Shown here piece after piece: positions 12,770-25,384 of a stretch of DNA of 64,000 nucleotides. Each line of letters starts with the position of its first letter. Position 1 is the stretch's first letter. The DNA comes from Gordionus sp. m RMFG-2023 (lineage: Eukaryota > Nematomorpha > Gordioida > Chordodea > Parachordodidae). The notes under the pieces are model-generated. The model saw only the letters and a program-made list of their open reading frames with translations. It searched no databases and had not been told where the DNA came from. Location: NCBI RefSeq assembly GCF_954871325.1, contig NC_088777.1, positions 16,717,366-16,781,365 on the forward strand, written 5' to 3'. Position numbers and translations under genes: made by a program.

Positions 12770-14470
12770 TTTTCATAATTGATCATTCATCAATAGCCCG
12801 TTTATAATATTAGCACAGAATATATTTTTAACTTTATCTGTTATTACAGCCATGGCAGAGCGTAGTTTCTCAAAATTATAATTAATAAAACATGTCGTTG
12901 TGTTTATTTCCCCAAGTTGATTATCTAATTTAGAAATGATATGTACTGAAAACAATATAGCCCATGCTCAGATGTACAATCTAATATTATGGGAAAAGGG
13001 ATTATAAGGATTAGCCATATGAATATCAATATGTTCATTATCGATGCGAGTTTTTCTCGTATTTCAGATGTGGCAGATGATATACCTTTTTTAAGGTGTT
13101 TTAAAAGAGTTCCTTTTTAAGAATTAGTTATTTAGTTTCTAGCTTCTTTTTTTGCTTTCTCAGTACTTGAATTTAAAGTATACTAACCTAGAAGCCTATG
13201 ATGTGAACATTTTTTTTATATTAAAAATTAATTATATATCCAAAAAGGTATTATAATAGTCAAAGTGAATTTCGTTAAAAATATTAAATGCTAAATGCTA
13301 ACTTTTGAATTTTTTTTCATAAATCAAAGAGATAACTATAGTTAAGAGCGAATATAATATTGTTAAAATATATTATAAGTATATAAACCGGTATATAAAC
13401 TAGAGTTCTACAATACCCATGCCCGATACCTGACTAGGCCTGGATGGGCCGAGAAAAATTAACACGCCGGACCGGCCATGAAAAAAGTAAAAATGTCCAG
13501 CAAGCTTAATAGAGAATAGAACTTTTTTTAAATTCTAACGCCTAATTTTGTTAAAATAATTATTAAATGACCTGCTACTTTGATCATTCATATATATTAT
13601 TTATTTTTCCTTTTCTTACATTTTGTGTTTATTGCTATAATAATTATTAAACCAATCCTCTATATTATTGGTTATTTTTCTATAGGAAAAATTTATGGAT
13701 TTAAAAAACTGGGCCAGATAGGGCCGGGCATCCTTAGTAAAAAATTAGAACCAGACCGGGTATAAATTTAAATAGCCAGAGCCTATCAAAAATTAAATTC
13801 TAGAGCCGGGCTAAAAATTTTCCCAATGATGATTTAAAAAGATAAAATATGATAAGGAAATTTAATTTTCTTTGCAATTGCACAATTTTTCAATAAGTTA
13901 TTGTGTATTGGGGATTAAATCTCTCTGTATATTAAGTATAGCTAGTCCATTCAATTTAATGATTTAGTTCTTCTGAGAGAGATTTTCTATGTAGAAGCCT
14001 CTCATTTGTGCCTGTAGTACTAATTTGTATTGTCGCCAAAATATACAGCAGTTTTAATATATTTGGAAAAAAACTCCAAAATTGCAATCCTTCCATGGCG
14101 TTTTTTATATTCAATTTTCTTAATATAAAGATTTAATATATCCTAAGAAGGATTTTTAGGTAATTGTATTTGTAAATGGGATAGTCATTTGATGAATTAA
14201 TATAATTTCCCTTTCGCCTCAATAATCACATAAATATGTGATATTCTTGGACGATATTATCCCTTGATTTTCTAAATTGCAATTTAATAATATTCTCGAT
14301 TCTCATAACCTCAGCCAAATCTAAATAATTATTTTTGAAGAATATTGCATAAAATTGTTGTAATTATATGATGTATTAATAATTAATACATTCCAATGCA
14401 AAACAAAAAAATCAGATATCCTTTAGAAAGCTTAAGGCATTTCCATTTTTAAATAAATATTTTGATAAAT
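12770..14470 (-). pseudogene. second decayed hAT transposase, split by a GC-rich repeat
   Basis: The minus-strand block at 14,400 to 14,240 (TTILCNILQKNN, then LAEVMRIENIIKL) matches the block at 2,330-2,190 of the first fossil. At 12,955 to 12,773 the minus strand reads NFEKLRSAMAVITDKV and ends GLLMNDQL, which has the spacing of the C-terminal region of P52rIPK-like hAT proteins (LRSxMxxDRLNxL). The GC-rich repeat at 13,415-13,825 lies between the two parts. Joining them into one fossil is an inference. Confidence 0.4.
13415..13825. repeat. GC-rich short dispersed element
   Basis: CATGCCCGATACCTGACTAG, GGCCTGGATGGGCCG, GGGCCGGGC and GAGCCGGGCT blocks alternate with A/T runs. It is the same family as 16,411-16,759 but decayed, and its ends are not defined. 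Confidence 0.5.
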
Positions 14471-14559
14471 GTGACTTGATTAGTAAATTATTAAGTACCG
14501 CAAAAATGGAGTCTTATAAACTTGATTATTTAACTATACCACCAGCATTTTTGGATATC

Positions 14560-14710
14560 TAGCGCTCCAGTATTCTGGGTCTGCTCATTGCTCAACGGGT
14601 TTTTCGTTTGGGTTCTCTCATTGGTTTTGCTCTTCAGGTCTGGATTAATTTTTTTATGAGCGTCCTCTGGTTTGGGCATATTTCCGACTCAAACCACGAC
14701 CTGGGTTAGC
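14560..14710. repeat. degenerate short tandem repeat
   Basis: Degenerate units of about 22-24 bp resemble GGGTCTGCTCATTGGGTTTC. The same unit forms a longer array at 20,480-20,700. Confidence 0.45.
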
Positions 14711-14724
14711 TAAATCGCCCCAAA

Positions 14725-15990
14725 ATTAATCAAACTTTCTCGGTCTATCTTTAATCAAGCTGCATGTGTAATTCATTGCATTCGGTAATTGTTAATATTT
14801 TTTTTAGTAGAATGTACCAATTTTATAGATGCAATGTATCTCATAAATCATAATGAAAAAGATACTGGTAATCAATAATATAATTTTAATGTTTTATCTC
14901 AAATAATTATCTAAATAAATTTATTCTAGAACAAATTATTTGTATTAGTTAAAAGCAAATAAGGGTATGCTAAAAAAAGTTTACTTATCGACCAGTCGTG
15001 TAACCGATGAAGGGGGGGAGGGTGGATATTATTTTAAACTAATACAAAAATTTTCCCCACACCCCCCCCCCTCCCTCATCTCCCCCAAAAATATATACAA
15101 TATATCATAAGGAAGAATTGCAAATTTTTTTTAGTTAAAGTTAATGATTTATAAAATAACGACGATAATTCAAAATTTTCAAAAAAAGAAGAAAAAAAAA
15201 TTTTTTTAAAAAGTGAAAAATTATTTTTATAAAATTCCAATATAATCAAAGGCTTACAATAAGTGGACCTAAAGATCTTCAATAAAATTCATGGGGAAAA
15301 AATTCATCTAATAGTGCCTCCCCAAATTAGTAAAATTCTGGATAGGCCTATGTTATCGACAATCTTTACACATCATTTACTCCTTTATAATTATTCAAGC
15401 ATTATCAAAAACGTGCAGGCCCAGAATCTTTTCCACCTGGTAAACAAAATAAAATACTTTTAAAAATCGGTGCTGGGAATTTAAAAAAACTAAGAATATT
15501 TTTTCAGATTATAGATTATATTAATGTCGAAAAATTCTGAAAAGTTCTATAATGGAGCATTTAGCATTAATTTATTTATTGTTCATATTTCCTATTTCCC
15601 TTAGAAATAATTTACAAGATGCTAAAATTATTCTATAAAAATGAAGTATTTTAAAAATCCCTGTCTGAATTAAAAATTTGATCCGAGCTATAATTTAAAA
15701 TTTGGAGCGGACTTGGAAATAAATTTTTTCAAAATAATTTGTGCCTAGAATTTGTCCCTGCTATTTTTTTTTACATAGTTATATATTTAAATAATAAAAA
15801 ATTGTGAAAGATTTTAGATCGCTGGTCTGGGCATAATGATGTTTGAAATGTTAGTTGAGAAAAGGGAATTTCATTATACTCGGGAAAGAGACCTGTGTCA
15901 AAGTAAAAGTTTGTCAGGCTTTGGATCGGGTTGTTTCTTACAGTCCGACCACCTGAGCCCTTGGAAAAAGCCTTCCCCGTGCAGGCTCTA
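14725..15990. repeat. block Y, copy 2 (with GC-rich repeat)
   Basis: Shares CTATCTTTAATCAAGCTG, GATGCAATGTAT and AAAAAGATACTGGTAATCAA with copy 1 in the same order. It is followed by GTGCAGGCCCAGAATC and further GC-rich blocks to GTGCAGGCTC at about 15,980. A G-tract and C-tract inverted pair (15,008-15,025 and 15,062-15,080) has been inserted in this copy. Confidence 0.6.
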
Positions 15991-16410
15991 TTTATAGTGC
16001 ATCATTTAATTATTTTAGAGCTAAAAATGTATTATTTGTATTTTGTAAATTTTATCCCAAGCAGCTAAAAGAATGATGAAAAAATTTTATTTAAAATTTT
16101 TCGTTACAAAATGATTGTGATATTATTTTTGATTTATACAAACTAAATTATATTATTGGGTTTAAAAAAAATTTGATGCGATCAAATAGGTAGAAATTTG
16201 TGATCATTGTTCATTTGATTATTAATGTAAATAATATACACCTTTTTTTTATCGATAAAATTATAATGATGTTCATTAAGGTGACTACATGCCTAATTTG
16301 ACCACAAATTTTTTTTTGGGAAGGTGAGGTATTAATGGCATTGATTGAGATGGCAAATCCTTAAGTCTTAAGTAAATATTGAAAATAACTAAAATTAAGT
16401 GTATTTGAAC

Positions 16411-16759
16411 TAGTGATCTGCATCGGGCCTAATTTTTCAAGCCCGGCCCGACCCGAAATTTAAAAAAAAAATTTACCGGCCCAGCCTGGCCCGAATTTAT
16501 TTAAATATAGAAATTAATTTTTATAATTACTTAAAATAAAAGACATATGTTATATGTCGTTTAGTTTCAATAAATAAAATCAAATATTTTTATTTTACAT
16601 AAAGAATTCATTATAAAATTGAGAAATTTAGATATATTTTAAAAAAAATCCAAAATCCGACCCGACCCGGCCCTAATTTTTTTAAAAAACATTAGGCCCG
16701 AGTCCGGCCCGAAGCCGGCCCGAAGCCCTAAGGGCCGGGCCTAACTTTGCAGATCTCTA
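16411..16759. mobile_element. complete GC-rich MITE with 8-bp target duplication
   Basis: The left end TAGTGATCTGCATCGGGCC and the right end GGCCTAACTTTGCAGATCTCTA are inverted copies of each other with a few mismatches. The element is flanked by a perfect 8-bp direct repeat ATTTGAAC (16,403-16,410 and 16,760-16,767). It is 349 bp with no coding capacity. An 8-bp duplication and TAG(A/T)GATCTGCA termini fit a non-autonomous hAT. This copy defines the ends of the GC-rich family found about ten times here. Confidence 0.8.
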
Positions 16760-16794
16760 ATTTGAACTTCCTAGAAAATAATACTCGTTATTTA

Positions 16795-19700
16795 ATAGCG
16801 TTCATTGAATATAAATTAGGCTAATTGTTTTTTATTAATACAATATTTAACATGCATATAAGCCGGTTTGATAATAATATAAATATTTATTAATAAAACT
16901 AATAAAATGATATAAAATTTTAAAGAAAAACAGTAAATAACATTTAAATATATTGTTCCGTTTAAAAATTCTCATCCAATTTTAAAACTGTATTTGATCC
17001 ATTTTAATAGGTTATCATTACATATCATCCATAGAGTTACTGTATATCTTGCTAAAGAAATAAAAGTGCTTAATAAATTATATATATAATATCATCTTAA
17101 CCATTTTAATATTCATGTATTATATATTTCTTGATATATTAAATTTTCTGAGAGGAAAAATACTTATTAACTAGTAACTACAATGATTTGAACTCTAATA
17201 TTTTCATTCTGGAAAATGGGTGGTAAAGAATCTAACCCAGATGAATATTATTTTGGCTTATATTTAGCTTATCATGGGAATTTCTACCCTTTTCAACTTG
17301 TTGAGGAAGCTCACAAATATTTTAGAGAATTTTCGCATGAAAGTTTTTTTTAAAAATAATTTATTTATTAGATAATTTTCTAAAAGATCAAAAGGAAACT
17401 CAATAATAAATTTTAAAAAACTAAATGCCAAAGAAAATATTTATTCAATCGTTATTTTTAATATACTAAACTCTATTCTATAATAATTTTTAATTTTAAA
17501 TAAAAAAAACGAAATATGAAAATAAAAGTTAGATTTTTTTATAAGAAAGAGTCCATAGACAAAAACAAAATTTTTAGGTTAGAACCCTAGGTTTAAAAAT
17601 GCGGTGTTTATTGGGAGGGTCGTAGACCAATGTGCTGTATGAATCAATGAATTAAAAAATTATCAAGATTAAGAAAACTACAATTCACGCACATTTGCAA
17701 TTTAATAATGATAAAATAACAATAATTTTTATACCTCCACTATTAAAAAATTAATATTAAAAAATAATACTATCGATAATCTTAATCATCTCAAAAACTG
17801 TTTGAGATCACAAAATAATTTTATATGTACTTTAGGCAAACTTTTAAAAAATTTCAAGGTGCCTTTTTGAGAAAGTTCAATTTCCGTTTGTCTAATTCAA
17901 GATTGATACCATTTTTTTTAATTTAAAAAATTTTAATATCACTTGAAAACTAATATAGATTTTTAGGTAATTATTCATATTTGAGATATTAATGATCAAA
18001 AATGTCAATATTTCATATTTTTTTGACATTTAAGAGGTCATATCTCGGCCCGCGGGCCAGACAAAATCGATTTAGGCCAATTAATACTCGTTTTGAAAAT
18101 TTTATAATGCATTCGGCTTCCCAAGATTTTTGTTAAAAAAATTCCACGCCCATTTATCTAAAAATTTGTTTATCTCCCCTACCCCAATTTTTAAAATTAT
18201 TTGATCGGTTGGTTTGGCTTTTATATCTTATTTTATATTTATATTTAAACTTATAAAATATGCAATATTGTGAAGTAAAAAAAAATATGAATAAATATAA
18301 ACTCGTTTATTTTGCCTGAAAAATATTTTAAATTCACCCGCTCGCTCAGTGCTTAAAATTTTTAACCCATCTTTCCAAGCCCGCATATTATAAACAATTA
18401 ATCCATGTAAAGTCAGTATATAAATTAAAGTAAGACCAATGTGTGAAATTTACAGGATAATTATAATTTAATCTTCTTCACACACAAGAAATAGTTTTTA
18501 ATAGTTTTTTAAGTTCAAGTGGCATATCATTTAACCATTCCTATCCAATCGTTTAAACGGCATAATTTTTCATATCTTTTTTAGAGCAGAAACAATGCTT
18601 CACATCTACAATCGGTATTTAATATAACACTTTTTTAAAAAATATAATCTCCCTTAAGATGAATAATTTATAATACAAGAACAAGATAAATAATTCTACT
18701 ACATTAGAATCATGGAAAATATATTGTGGGTGGAATAGATAAGATTAAAATCGCATATATTTCAAAATTTGGAAGAAAAACCAAATAATAAACCTTTCAT
18801 TCAAATGATTTGGAGGTCGAGGAAACTCATCAACTCTTCCATCGATGTTACTGCAGTTGATTTGATTGTGATGCTTTATTTTTTAAATGACGGACTTAAC
18901 CTCCCCTAAAACCTGACCCCCTTATAAAAATTATAGGCTTATGGTCCTCAGAAGCTCAAAAGAATTTTTCTTAAACCTAATTTGTATATATAAATATTGA
19001 GAATAATTTAAATATAATTGTATCTCACTCGAGAAATTAAATTTAACTTTAATATGACCAGGAATTAATTTTATTTTAACCTGCAATGACATTTCCTCAT
19101 TCGGCATTGGCAACGAGAACAACAATTTGATGAAGAAAAGCATGGTTCCCCACCACTACCACAATTGTATCTAAAAAATAATAGATTTCATTTATTAAAA
19201 TTCCAATGGTTATTTTAAAATAAATGGTTTTATTTATCATTAAAAAATTATAAACTTCCATTGAGATTTAAATTATTGAATATAAGTTTATTTACAGATA
19301 TAGCATCCTATATACATACTAAATCATTTTCGTGTCAACTTCAACTAATGTTAATTACAATTTTTATATGAACCAAATTTTAAACAATTTTCTATCTCAA
19401 CTTAATCAAATCTCAATCTAATCATAAACTTAAATCCAAAATTGATAAGAGCTATTTTTAGTGGTAGCGCGCTACCTTTACTTTAAAAAATAGTATTATT
19501 TTAGGCCAAATAGATGTTTTTAACAATTTTTTAAAAGAAGGAACGCACTAATAGCTATTTGTTTCAACGTGCCCTGGCCTATTCTAAGGTGCTCCACTTT
19601 TCGTGGTCACCAATATTTAGATATTAGCAAATCTTAAAACATAGAAAAAAAATCTTATTCGATACATTAGGTGTATGAGTAGTGTTGTTAAAATGTTAAT

Positions 19701-20400
19701 ACCCGCGATTTTTAGCTCCAGTAAAGATCAAATAAAATCAATGAACCTACGAGCATAACCAAATAGCAAAACTCAATAAGCAGATCCAGTATTCTTTTCT
19801 GGGTTTAATACTGATATTGGAAATATTATAGATAGTCAAGTTTATATGACCCCAAATTCAAGTAAAAATGGTAAAAAAACATATTAAACTTTGACCGAGG
19901 AGCTGAATCGTCAATATGATCCAATGTAATATGCGAGGTATGCCTGAAAGAGTTTGTGAATACAAAAACATATAGGATAGTTAATAAACATTAGGGGTAT
20001 CGAAGACGATAAAATAAAAGAATAGATATAATTTTTAATAGATCCAGGAATAATTAAGACTAAGAGTCAACTATTTTTGGTAGCTTAATGCGATAAGATA
20101 GGCTATCATTGTAATATAAATAAAAGTAATTATTAGATGGTATCAATCACGCTACCCGAAGCTTCGACATTGTAATCATTGAGTAATGAACGCCTAATTT
20201 AAATGGTCAATTCAATATTTCCTCGGCTTATTGTATGATTATATTAGCATTTATACTTGATTATTAGCGCAAATAAACTTGAAATTTAACGAGCCGACTT
20301 ACAGAAGTATGACTCTCAAGTGCGCTCAGAAGTCTATCTCAGTTATCTTAGAATTTTTATTCGCCGTTTGATTCATTAAGCTCAAAGTTAAACCGTTTTT
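16795..20400. repeat. block X, copy 2 of an old direct duplication
   Basis: Co-linear with 3,680-6,330 (see that entry), but carries extra sequence at about 17,330-18,560. The two copies share a relatively GC-rich patch near 19,085-19,115 versus 5,025-5,060, where the minus frames read similarly (VxVA(L/N)AE). It may be the trace of an ancestral exon, but no protein is recognisable. Confidence 0.55.
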
Positions 20401-20479
20401 ACGACTTCAACTGGAGTCTGGATTATTATAAACTTGACTATCTCGGCTATTTAACAAAACTACTTTTCAATTAAATCAG

Positions 20480-20700
20480 GCCAGAGCTCTAGGTCAGCCA
20501 TTTGGGTTGTTTGTTTCAACGGCCTGCTTATTGGGTTTGCTCAATGGATCTGTTCATTAGGATTTCTCAATGCGTTCTGTCATAAGGTTTTTCTCATGGT
20601 CTACTTATCAGTTTTTGTTCAACGGGTCTGCCTCTAACGGGTTCCCTCATTGAGTACTCATCGTATCTGTTCATTGGATTTTTTTTTCAACTTGTGCTCA
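20480..20700. repeat. degenerate tandem repeat of about 22-24 bp
   Basis: Roughly eight degenerate units of the type TGCTCAATGGGTCTGTTCAT. Related units occur at 14,560-14,650. No coding potential. Confidence 0.5.
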
Positions 20701-22265
20701 AGTTTGTATCAATTTTTGTAAACTCGTGCTCGGGTTGGGGTTTATCTTGGCTTCTCTAAATCCGACTTGGGATTGTAAAATAACTATTTTAAGTGGGGGA
20801 GAATCACCATGGGACAATTTTTATAAATAATGGTCGTTAATTTAAAAAATTTCCTAAAATACATCCGAAAAAAAGATTAAAAAAACAATTTTAATTATTT
20901 AAATAGAGACAAATTATTTTAGAGATATCGTCTAAATTTAGTGCTACACAGAATATATATTAATATAAAATCGTTTTAAAAGGTAAAAAACAAACTTACC
21001 TACTGCCTTCTCGTATTTTTGGTACTAGTGTGGTAATTTTTAGAATTTTTATAAATTCCTTATAACTGATAATAAAAATTAAGTTATTTTATGCTTAAAT
21101 ATTCTTTGACAGGTTGGTTTATTTTATAAGACCCTTTGAGTTTTGAAATGAGAAATTCATAGGTATATTTATTATATAATTTGTCATTTTCAATCCTTTT
21201 AAACAATTTACAAAATATAGCAAAAATATTCCAAAAGACGTAATTTAAAAAATTCCGAGTAGAAGGATCAAAAAATTTCTAAATCTAGATATGGCTTATC
21301 GACCTTTCTCTGATTTATTCTTGCTTAAATCTTCAATATTGTTAGAGACCGGGTTATACGGCAGGTGCTTTTATTTTTTATGATTGAAATTTTAATTATT
21401 TTAGAGGATCACATTATTAGAATACAAAATAAAAAACACTGGTGCTTTTAATTTTAATACTGTCGGCGCTATTTAGGGTTAAGTATAAGCAGAGCTTTTT
21501 TTTTACCGATGCCATAAGAAAAATAGTAAAACCCTTGGTGTAAGATGACAATTCAACACATATAGCACAATTTTTTTAAATTTTTATTTTATAATGAGCG
21601 GATATTATTTACAAATGATAAATATTTTAAAAAAATTTATCTTCACAATATGGGCCCAAATAAAATGAATCATTCCTAGTACAACTTGAATGTGACCATT
21701 CGGAAAATTTGGTACACTTTATCCAGTCTTCGAGTTTTTTTAATATAGTTGGGACCTTTGCCGCGCATTAAACAATTTCAATTTTTTTAAATGTATTTTA
21801 TTTATTTTTATCCTTTTTAGATTTTAATAATTTTTCTTAATGCAATTTAATACTCATTTAATTTCCATTTCCTTGACATTTAGTCCCAGGGGTGGTGAGC
21901 CAACTTAAATAGCTATAGAAATTTTTCTAAATGCGCTTGAAGTTTCGAACTAAGATTAATTGGTAGCCTAGAATTAGGCAATATAACATAAAAATTTCAT
22001 AAAATTTGAAGAAGTAATATTTCCTGAAGGCAAAAAATACTTAAGAAAAATTGTTGAAAAAGGGCTAAAAAATTATTTTTGGCCAATATTTTTTAAATAA
22101 GGAGCTCCCGTCAATGACATATGATAGTATGTATTGAAATATATTTTTTAACCAATTTTGAAACTAGTTAAAAAGATAAAAAAGACATAGCTGTTTACCT
22201 TTCTATCCCACCTGTATGCTAGCCCTGGTCTTCCTTACTTAGATATCAAATTTAAAAATTGGATA
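20700..22265. other. AT-rich stretch, nothing recognised
   Basis: Fifteen hundred bases of A/T-rich sequence without a recognised coding motif or repeat boundary. Confidence 0.4.
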
Positions 22266-22269
22266 AAAT

Positions 22270-22790
22270 ATATTAATATACCTTATCGGCCTATCTTTAA
22301 CCAAGTTGTAAGAGTCGTCTCTATCTATTGCTATTGGTATAAATATTAATATCTGATTTTTTTTTATAGTAAAATGTACCAATATTATAAATAGAATGAA
22401 TCTCGTAAGTCATGTTGAAAAAGATACTGGTAATCAATAATATAATTTTTATATATTTCATCTTAAAATAATCTAAAATTTCTATAAAAAAATTTTTTTT
22501 TATCACATTCTATAAAAAATTGTTTATAATATAATATTTAAATTTTAGATGCTAATGAGTCATTAGAGTATGTTTATTTAAAGAAACATAAGTAATTGAT
22601 TACGTTCACTTATCGATTATCTTTTTATATATCATTTACTCCTTTCTAATTTTCAATCTATTTTTCAAAGACTTGCAAGCCCGAAAGAGATCTGGCAGTA
22701 AATAAAATAAAATAAAATTTGAAAAATCTGTGCAGAAATAAAAATATGATACAAACCTAATCCAAGCCTAAAAATATTTTTTATAAAAGT
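22270..22790. repeat. block Y, copy 3 (with GC-rich repeat)
   Basis: Shares CTATCTTTAACCAAG, AAAATGTACCAATATTAT and AAAAAGATACTGGTAATCAA with copies 1 and 2. It is followed by AGACTTGCAAGCCCG, the GC-rich repeat terminus, at the same place. Confidence 0.6.
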
Positions 22791-23339
22791 GATATTCAAG
22801 CGCTTAGTTATAACGCAGGATTATTTATAAAATCAAGCTAATAAATAAGTATAAAAAATAAATATGGAACGTTATGTTATGATGCTAACTGAAGTTTCCT
22901 AATGTTAATATGCAATTGTCCATAATGTTTACTGGTAATAGGTATAACAAATTTTGGAGATTTTATTCATCAATTCAAATTACAATCATATAAGAAATTT
23001 TAAAATTTTATTTTATTTAAAAATTAGTATTTTTTACTAAAAATGTAATATATTTTCATGCTTATATAGCTTGTAAAAATCAATTTATATAACCGAAAAA
23101 TCATGTTAATAATTATATGAAAATATGTAAAAATATATAAAATTACTAAATACAAATATATATTAATAGTATCTAAGGCTTTAAAAAGAGCTTAATTTAA
23201 TAATAAAAATGTACCTAAAAAACAAGTATAATTGTGTTTAAAAATTTCCATTTGAAGTTTTTGTTTTAGAAATAAGGATTTGCGATTTTCGTTTGTTATG
23301 CTAAAAATAATATTTATTAATTTTTTTATTTTCCCCACA

Positions 23340-24230
23340 AGTGAGAGGGTTTGTATTAATTTATGAAGGAAAGAATGATAAGCAGAGATTTCCCATCGGA
23401 CCTGGGGGTGCAGGTTAAGCCTTGTTTGAAGCCGTACTGTAATGAGAGGTTAGTAGATAAAAGAATGTTGGGTATTTTACCCTTATTAAAAGCGTTATGA
23501 TGATTTCATTAATTGCTTTATGCCGGAGATGGCGACCTTGGCTGCGGGTGCAGTTTAGACCCTGTCTGGCGTTAGGTTGAACGGGTAGGTTGCATTGGTG
23601 GCAAGAGTGTGAATATGTAAGCGAGCCTCCAAGTCTAAAGCCTATAGTAATTCTCAGTTGGTCATTGGTTAAGAGATTATCTAAGGCTTGGCTTGGAAGT
23701 GCTTCGAGCCATTCATGCCCGTTGTATTTATCGTTGTTTTTTAATAGTTGTATATCGCTGATTTCGGTAGGGTTAAGACTATTTTGTAATTTTTTTATGA
23801 GGGGTTCGATGATAGATTTGTTAGAGATTTCGGTAGGAATTGTATAACCGTCTGGGGTTAGGAGATTCCATATTTCCATTACTGCTGAAAGAAGATCATC
23901 ATGGGGAGTTATCAATGATGAGATCGCAGAATTGAGCGATAGGCGATTTGATATAAATAGAGAAAGGGAAAGTAGTTCCAGGAGATCAAGTCGATACCAC
24001 CTAGTTTAGCGGGTAATTGGGCAAGGTGCCAATTAAAGTTTGATGATGAAAGGTTGACGATCCTTTCTATAAAGGTCTTTAAGCGAATATTGTGTTGAAT
24101 GAAAAATTTTGAGGAGGCGAATGAGGAGGATGAGTGGAAGAGATGTGAGATTTTGGGAAGATATAAACACTTTTTTAATAAGTAAAAAAGCTGCTGCGAT
24201 GGAATGTGGTTGATGAACTTTTCCACATCT
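23340..24230 (-). pseudogene. non-LTR retrotransposon ORF2 C-terminal part (probable)
   Basis: Two overlapping minus-strand frames, 24,226-23,912 and 23,915-23,415. The first contains LAQLPAKLGGIDLIS, the (L)P(x)(x)(L/F)GG(L/I) motif after the reverse-transcriptase palm/thumb. The second contains RITIGFRLGG and then a Cys/His cluster (C-x2-C, LNCTRSQGRHLRHKAIN), a pattern that follows the polymerase domain in several invertebrate RT-bearing elements. No polymerase core is present in the window, so this is a 3' fragment. LINE assignment is likely but not certain. Confidence 0.55.
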
Positions 24231-24261
24231 CAGAAAAAGTTTTATCGATAATTTATTTTAG

Positions 24262-24360
24262 TGATTTAATAATTTACATAAACGAAAAATTAATTTAATA
24301 ATTTACATAAACGAAAAATCAATTTAATAATTTATATAAACGAAAAATCAATTTAAATCA
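24262..24360. repeat. tandem repeat, about 32 bp, three copies
   Basis: AATTTAATAATTTACATAAA followed by CGAAAAATC is repeated three times almost perfectly, just beyond the 5' side of the LINE fragment. Confidence 0.75.
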
Positions 24361-24439
24361 AACTATTGAGTTTATTTTACAAAATGAGTCCGCAAGGTTA
24401 GTATTAAACTAATAACAAAAAAGAAATATATAAAATAAT

Positions 24440-24600
24440 TAATCAGGTCATCTCAACACTAACGCTATGATGAAATTTCAAAAACATGTTTCGACATATA
24501 TTTCAAAAATTATTAACGCTATGACACTGATATATCACCTGTGATTTGGATTGCGTTAAATAAAGCGACGGAACATAACGCGTTTTCTATAAATGAAGGC
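24440..24600. repeat. AACGCGTT-family MITE, decayed copy
   Basis: Contains TTGCGTTAAATAAAGCG and GGAACATAACGCGTTTTCTATAA, corresponding to the right end of 6,841-7,098. Confidence 0.45.
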
Positions 24601-24899
24601 TTTTGCATTTCTTAAAAATTATATAAAAAATGTGTTTTATTTTGTTGCATTTATAAAATAATTTGTCATATAACAAATTGCTGTTGTTTAGAATATTTTT
24701 ATATATGTTAACTAACTATAAATATTCCAATTATATATGTCATTGAAATATTCATAATAAATAACCAATATTTTCCGTGATCCGTGATATATAGCACATA
24801 TGCCCACTGACGTTGAATAAACAATAGAGCTACGCTAGGTTTTCCTAATTTCTATCTAATTGGAGCATAAGTTGATTAGGGTGTAAAGTTAAAAAAATA

Positions 24900-25384
24900 T
24901 GAGGAGCCATCTACACGTTTGCGGGCAAGCCGCAAATACTTGTACGCGCAACATTTCGAAAAATGCTACAGACGTCCATAGGCTTTAATAAAAAGAGCGG
25001 GGCAGAAAAAGAGCCTATGCCCAAGAACTGCAGTATAAGTCAATTACTTTAAAGGTGGGTGGTGGCTGATTTTAAGTTTAAATTCTTTAGTGTAAGTCTT
25101 TATGATTGCTAACAATATTGAGATTTAAGGTTCATAGAATCTGAAATAAAGATGATTAAATAAAAAAAAAAATTTGCCTGGTCAGTATGATATAGTATTA
25201 TTTTTTTGTTCTATACAATACTACCGTATTACCATTTATACTTCCAAATCTTCCAAAAATTAATTTTCCAATACATACAATAACAATATTCTAGAATTCA
25301 ACCCATATTTTAGATTTCGTTATTGACAAATAAAACGTTATTTATCCATCATATATTTTGGTGCAATTATTTCGATATTTTTTA
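24900..25384 (+). promoter_or_regulatory. upstream region of the tetraspanin gene with a GC-richer patch
   Basis: 24,915-25,030 is distinctly less AT-rich than the surroundings (GTTTGCGGGCAAGCCGCAAA, GAGCGGGGCAGAAAAAGAG) and includes a small GCGG/CCGC hairpin. It lies 350-470 bp before the tetraspanin ATG, so a promoter or non-coding first exon is possible. No specific promoter element is claimed. Confidence 0.25.

Noticed and set aside
15008-15080. Opposed G and C tracts as a short element
   Set aside because: An inverted pair of homopurine/homopyrimidine tracts of about 16 bp with no other shared sequence or duplication. Could be chance in repetitive DNA.
23590-23847. Plus-strand 85-aa frame with YVSEPPSLKP
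   Set aside because: Antisense shadow of the LINE-type C-terminal domain on the minus strand, which carries the recognisable Cys/His motifs.
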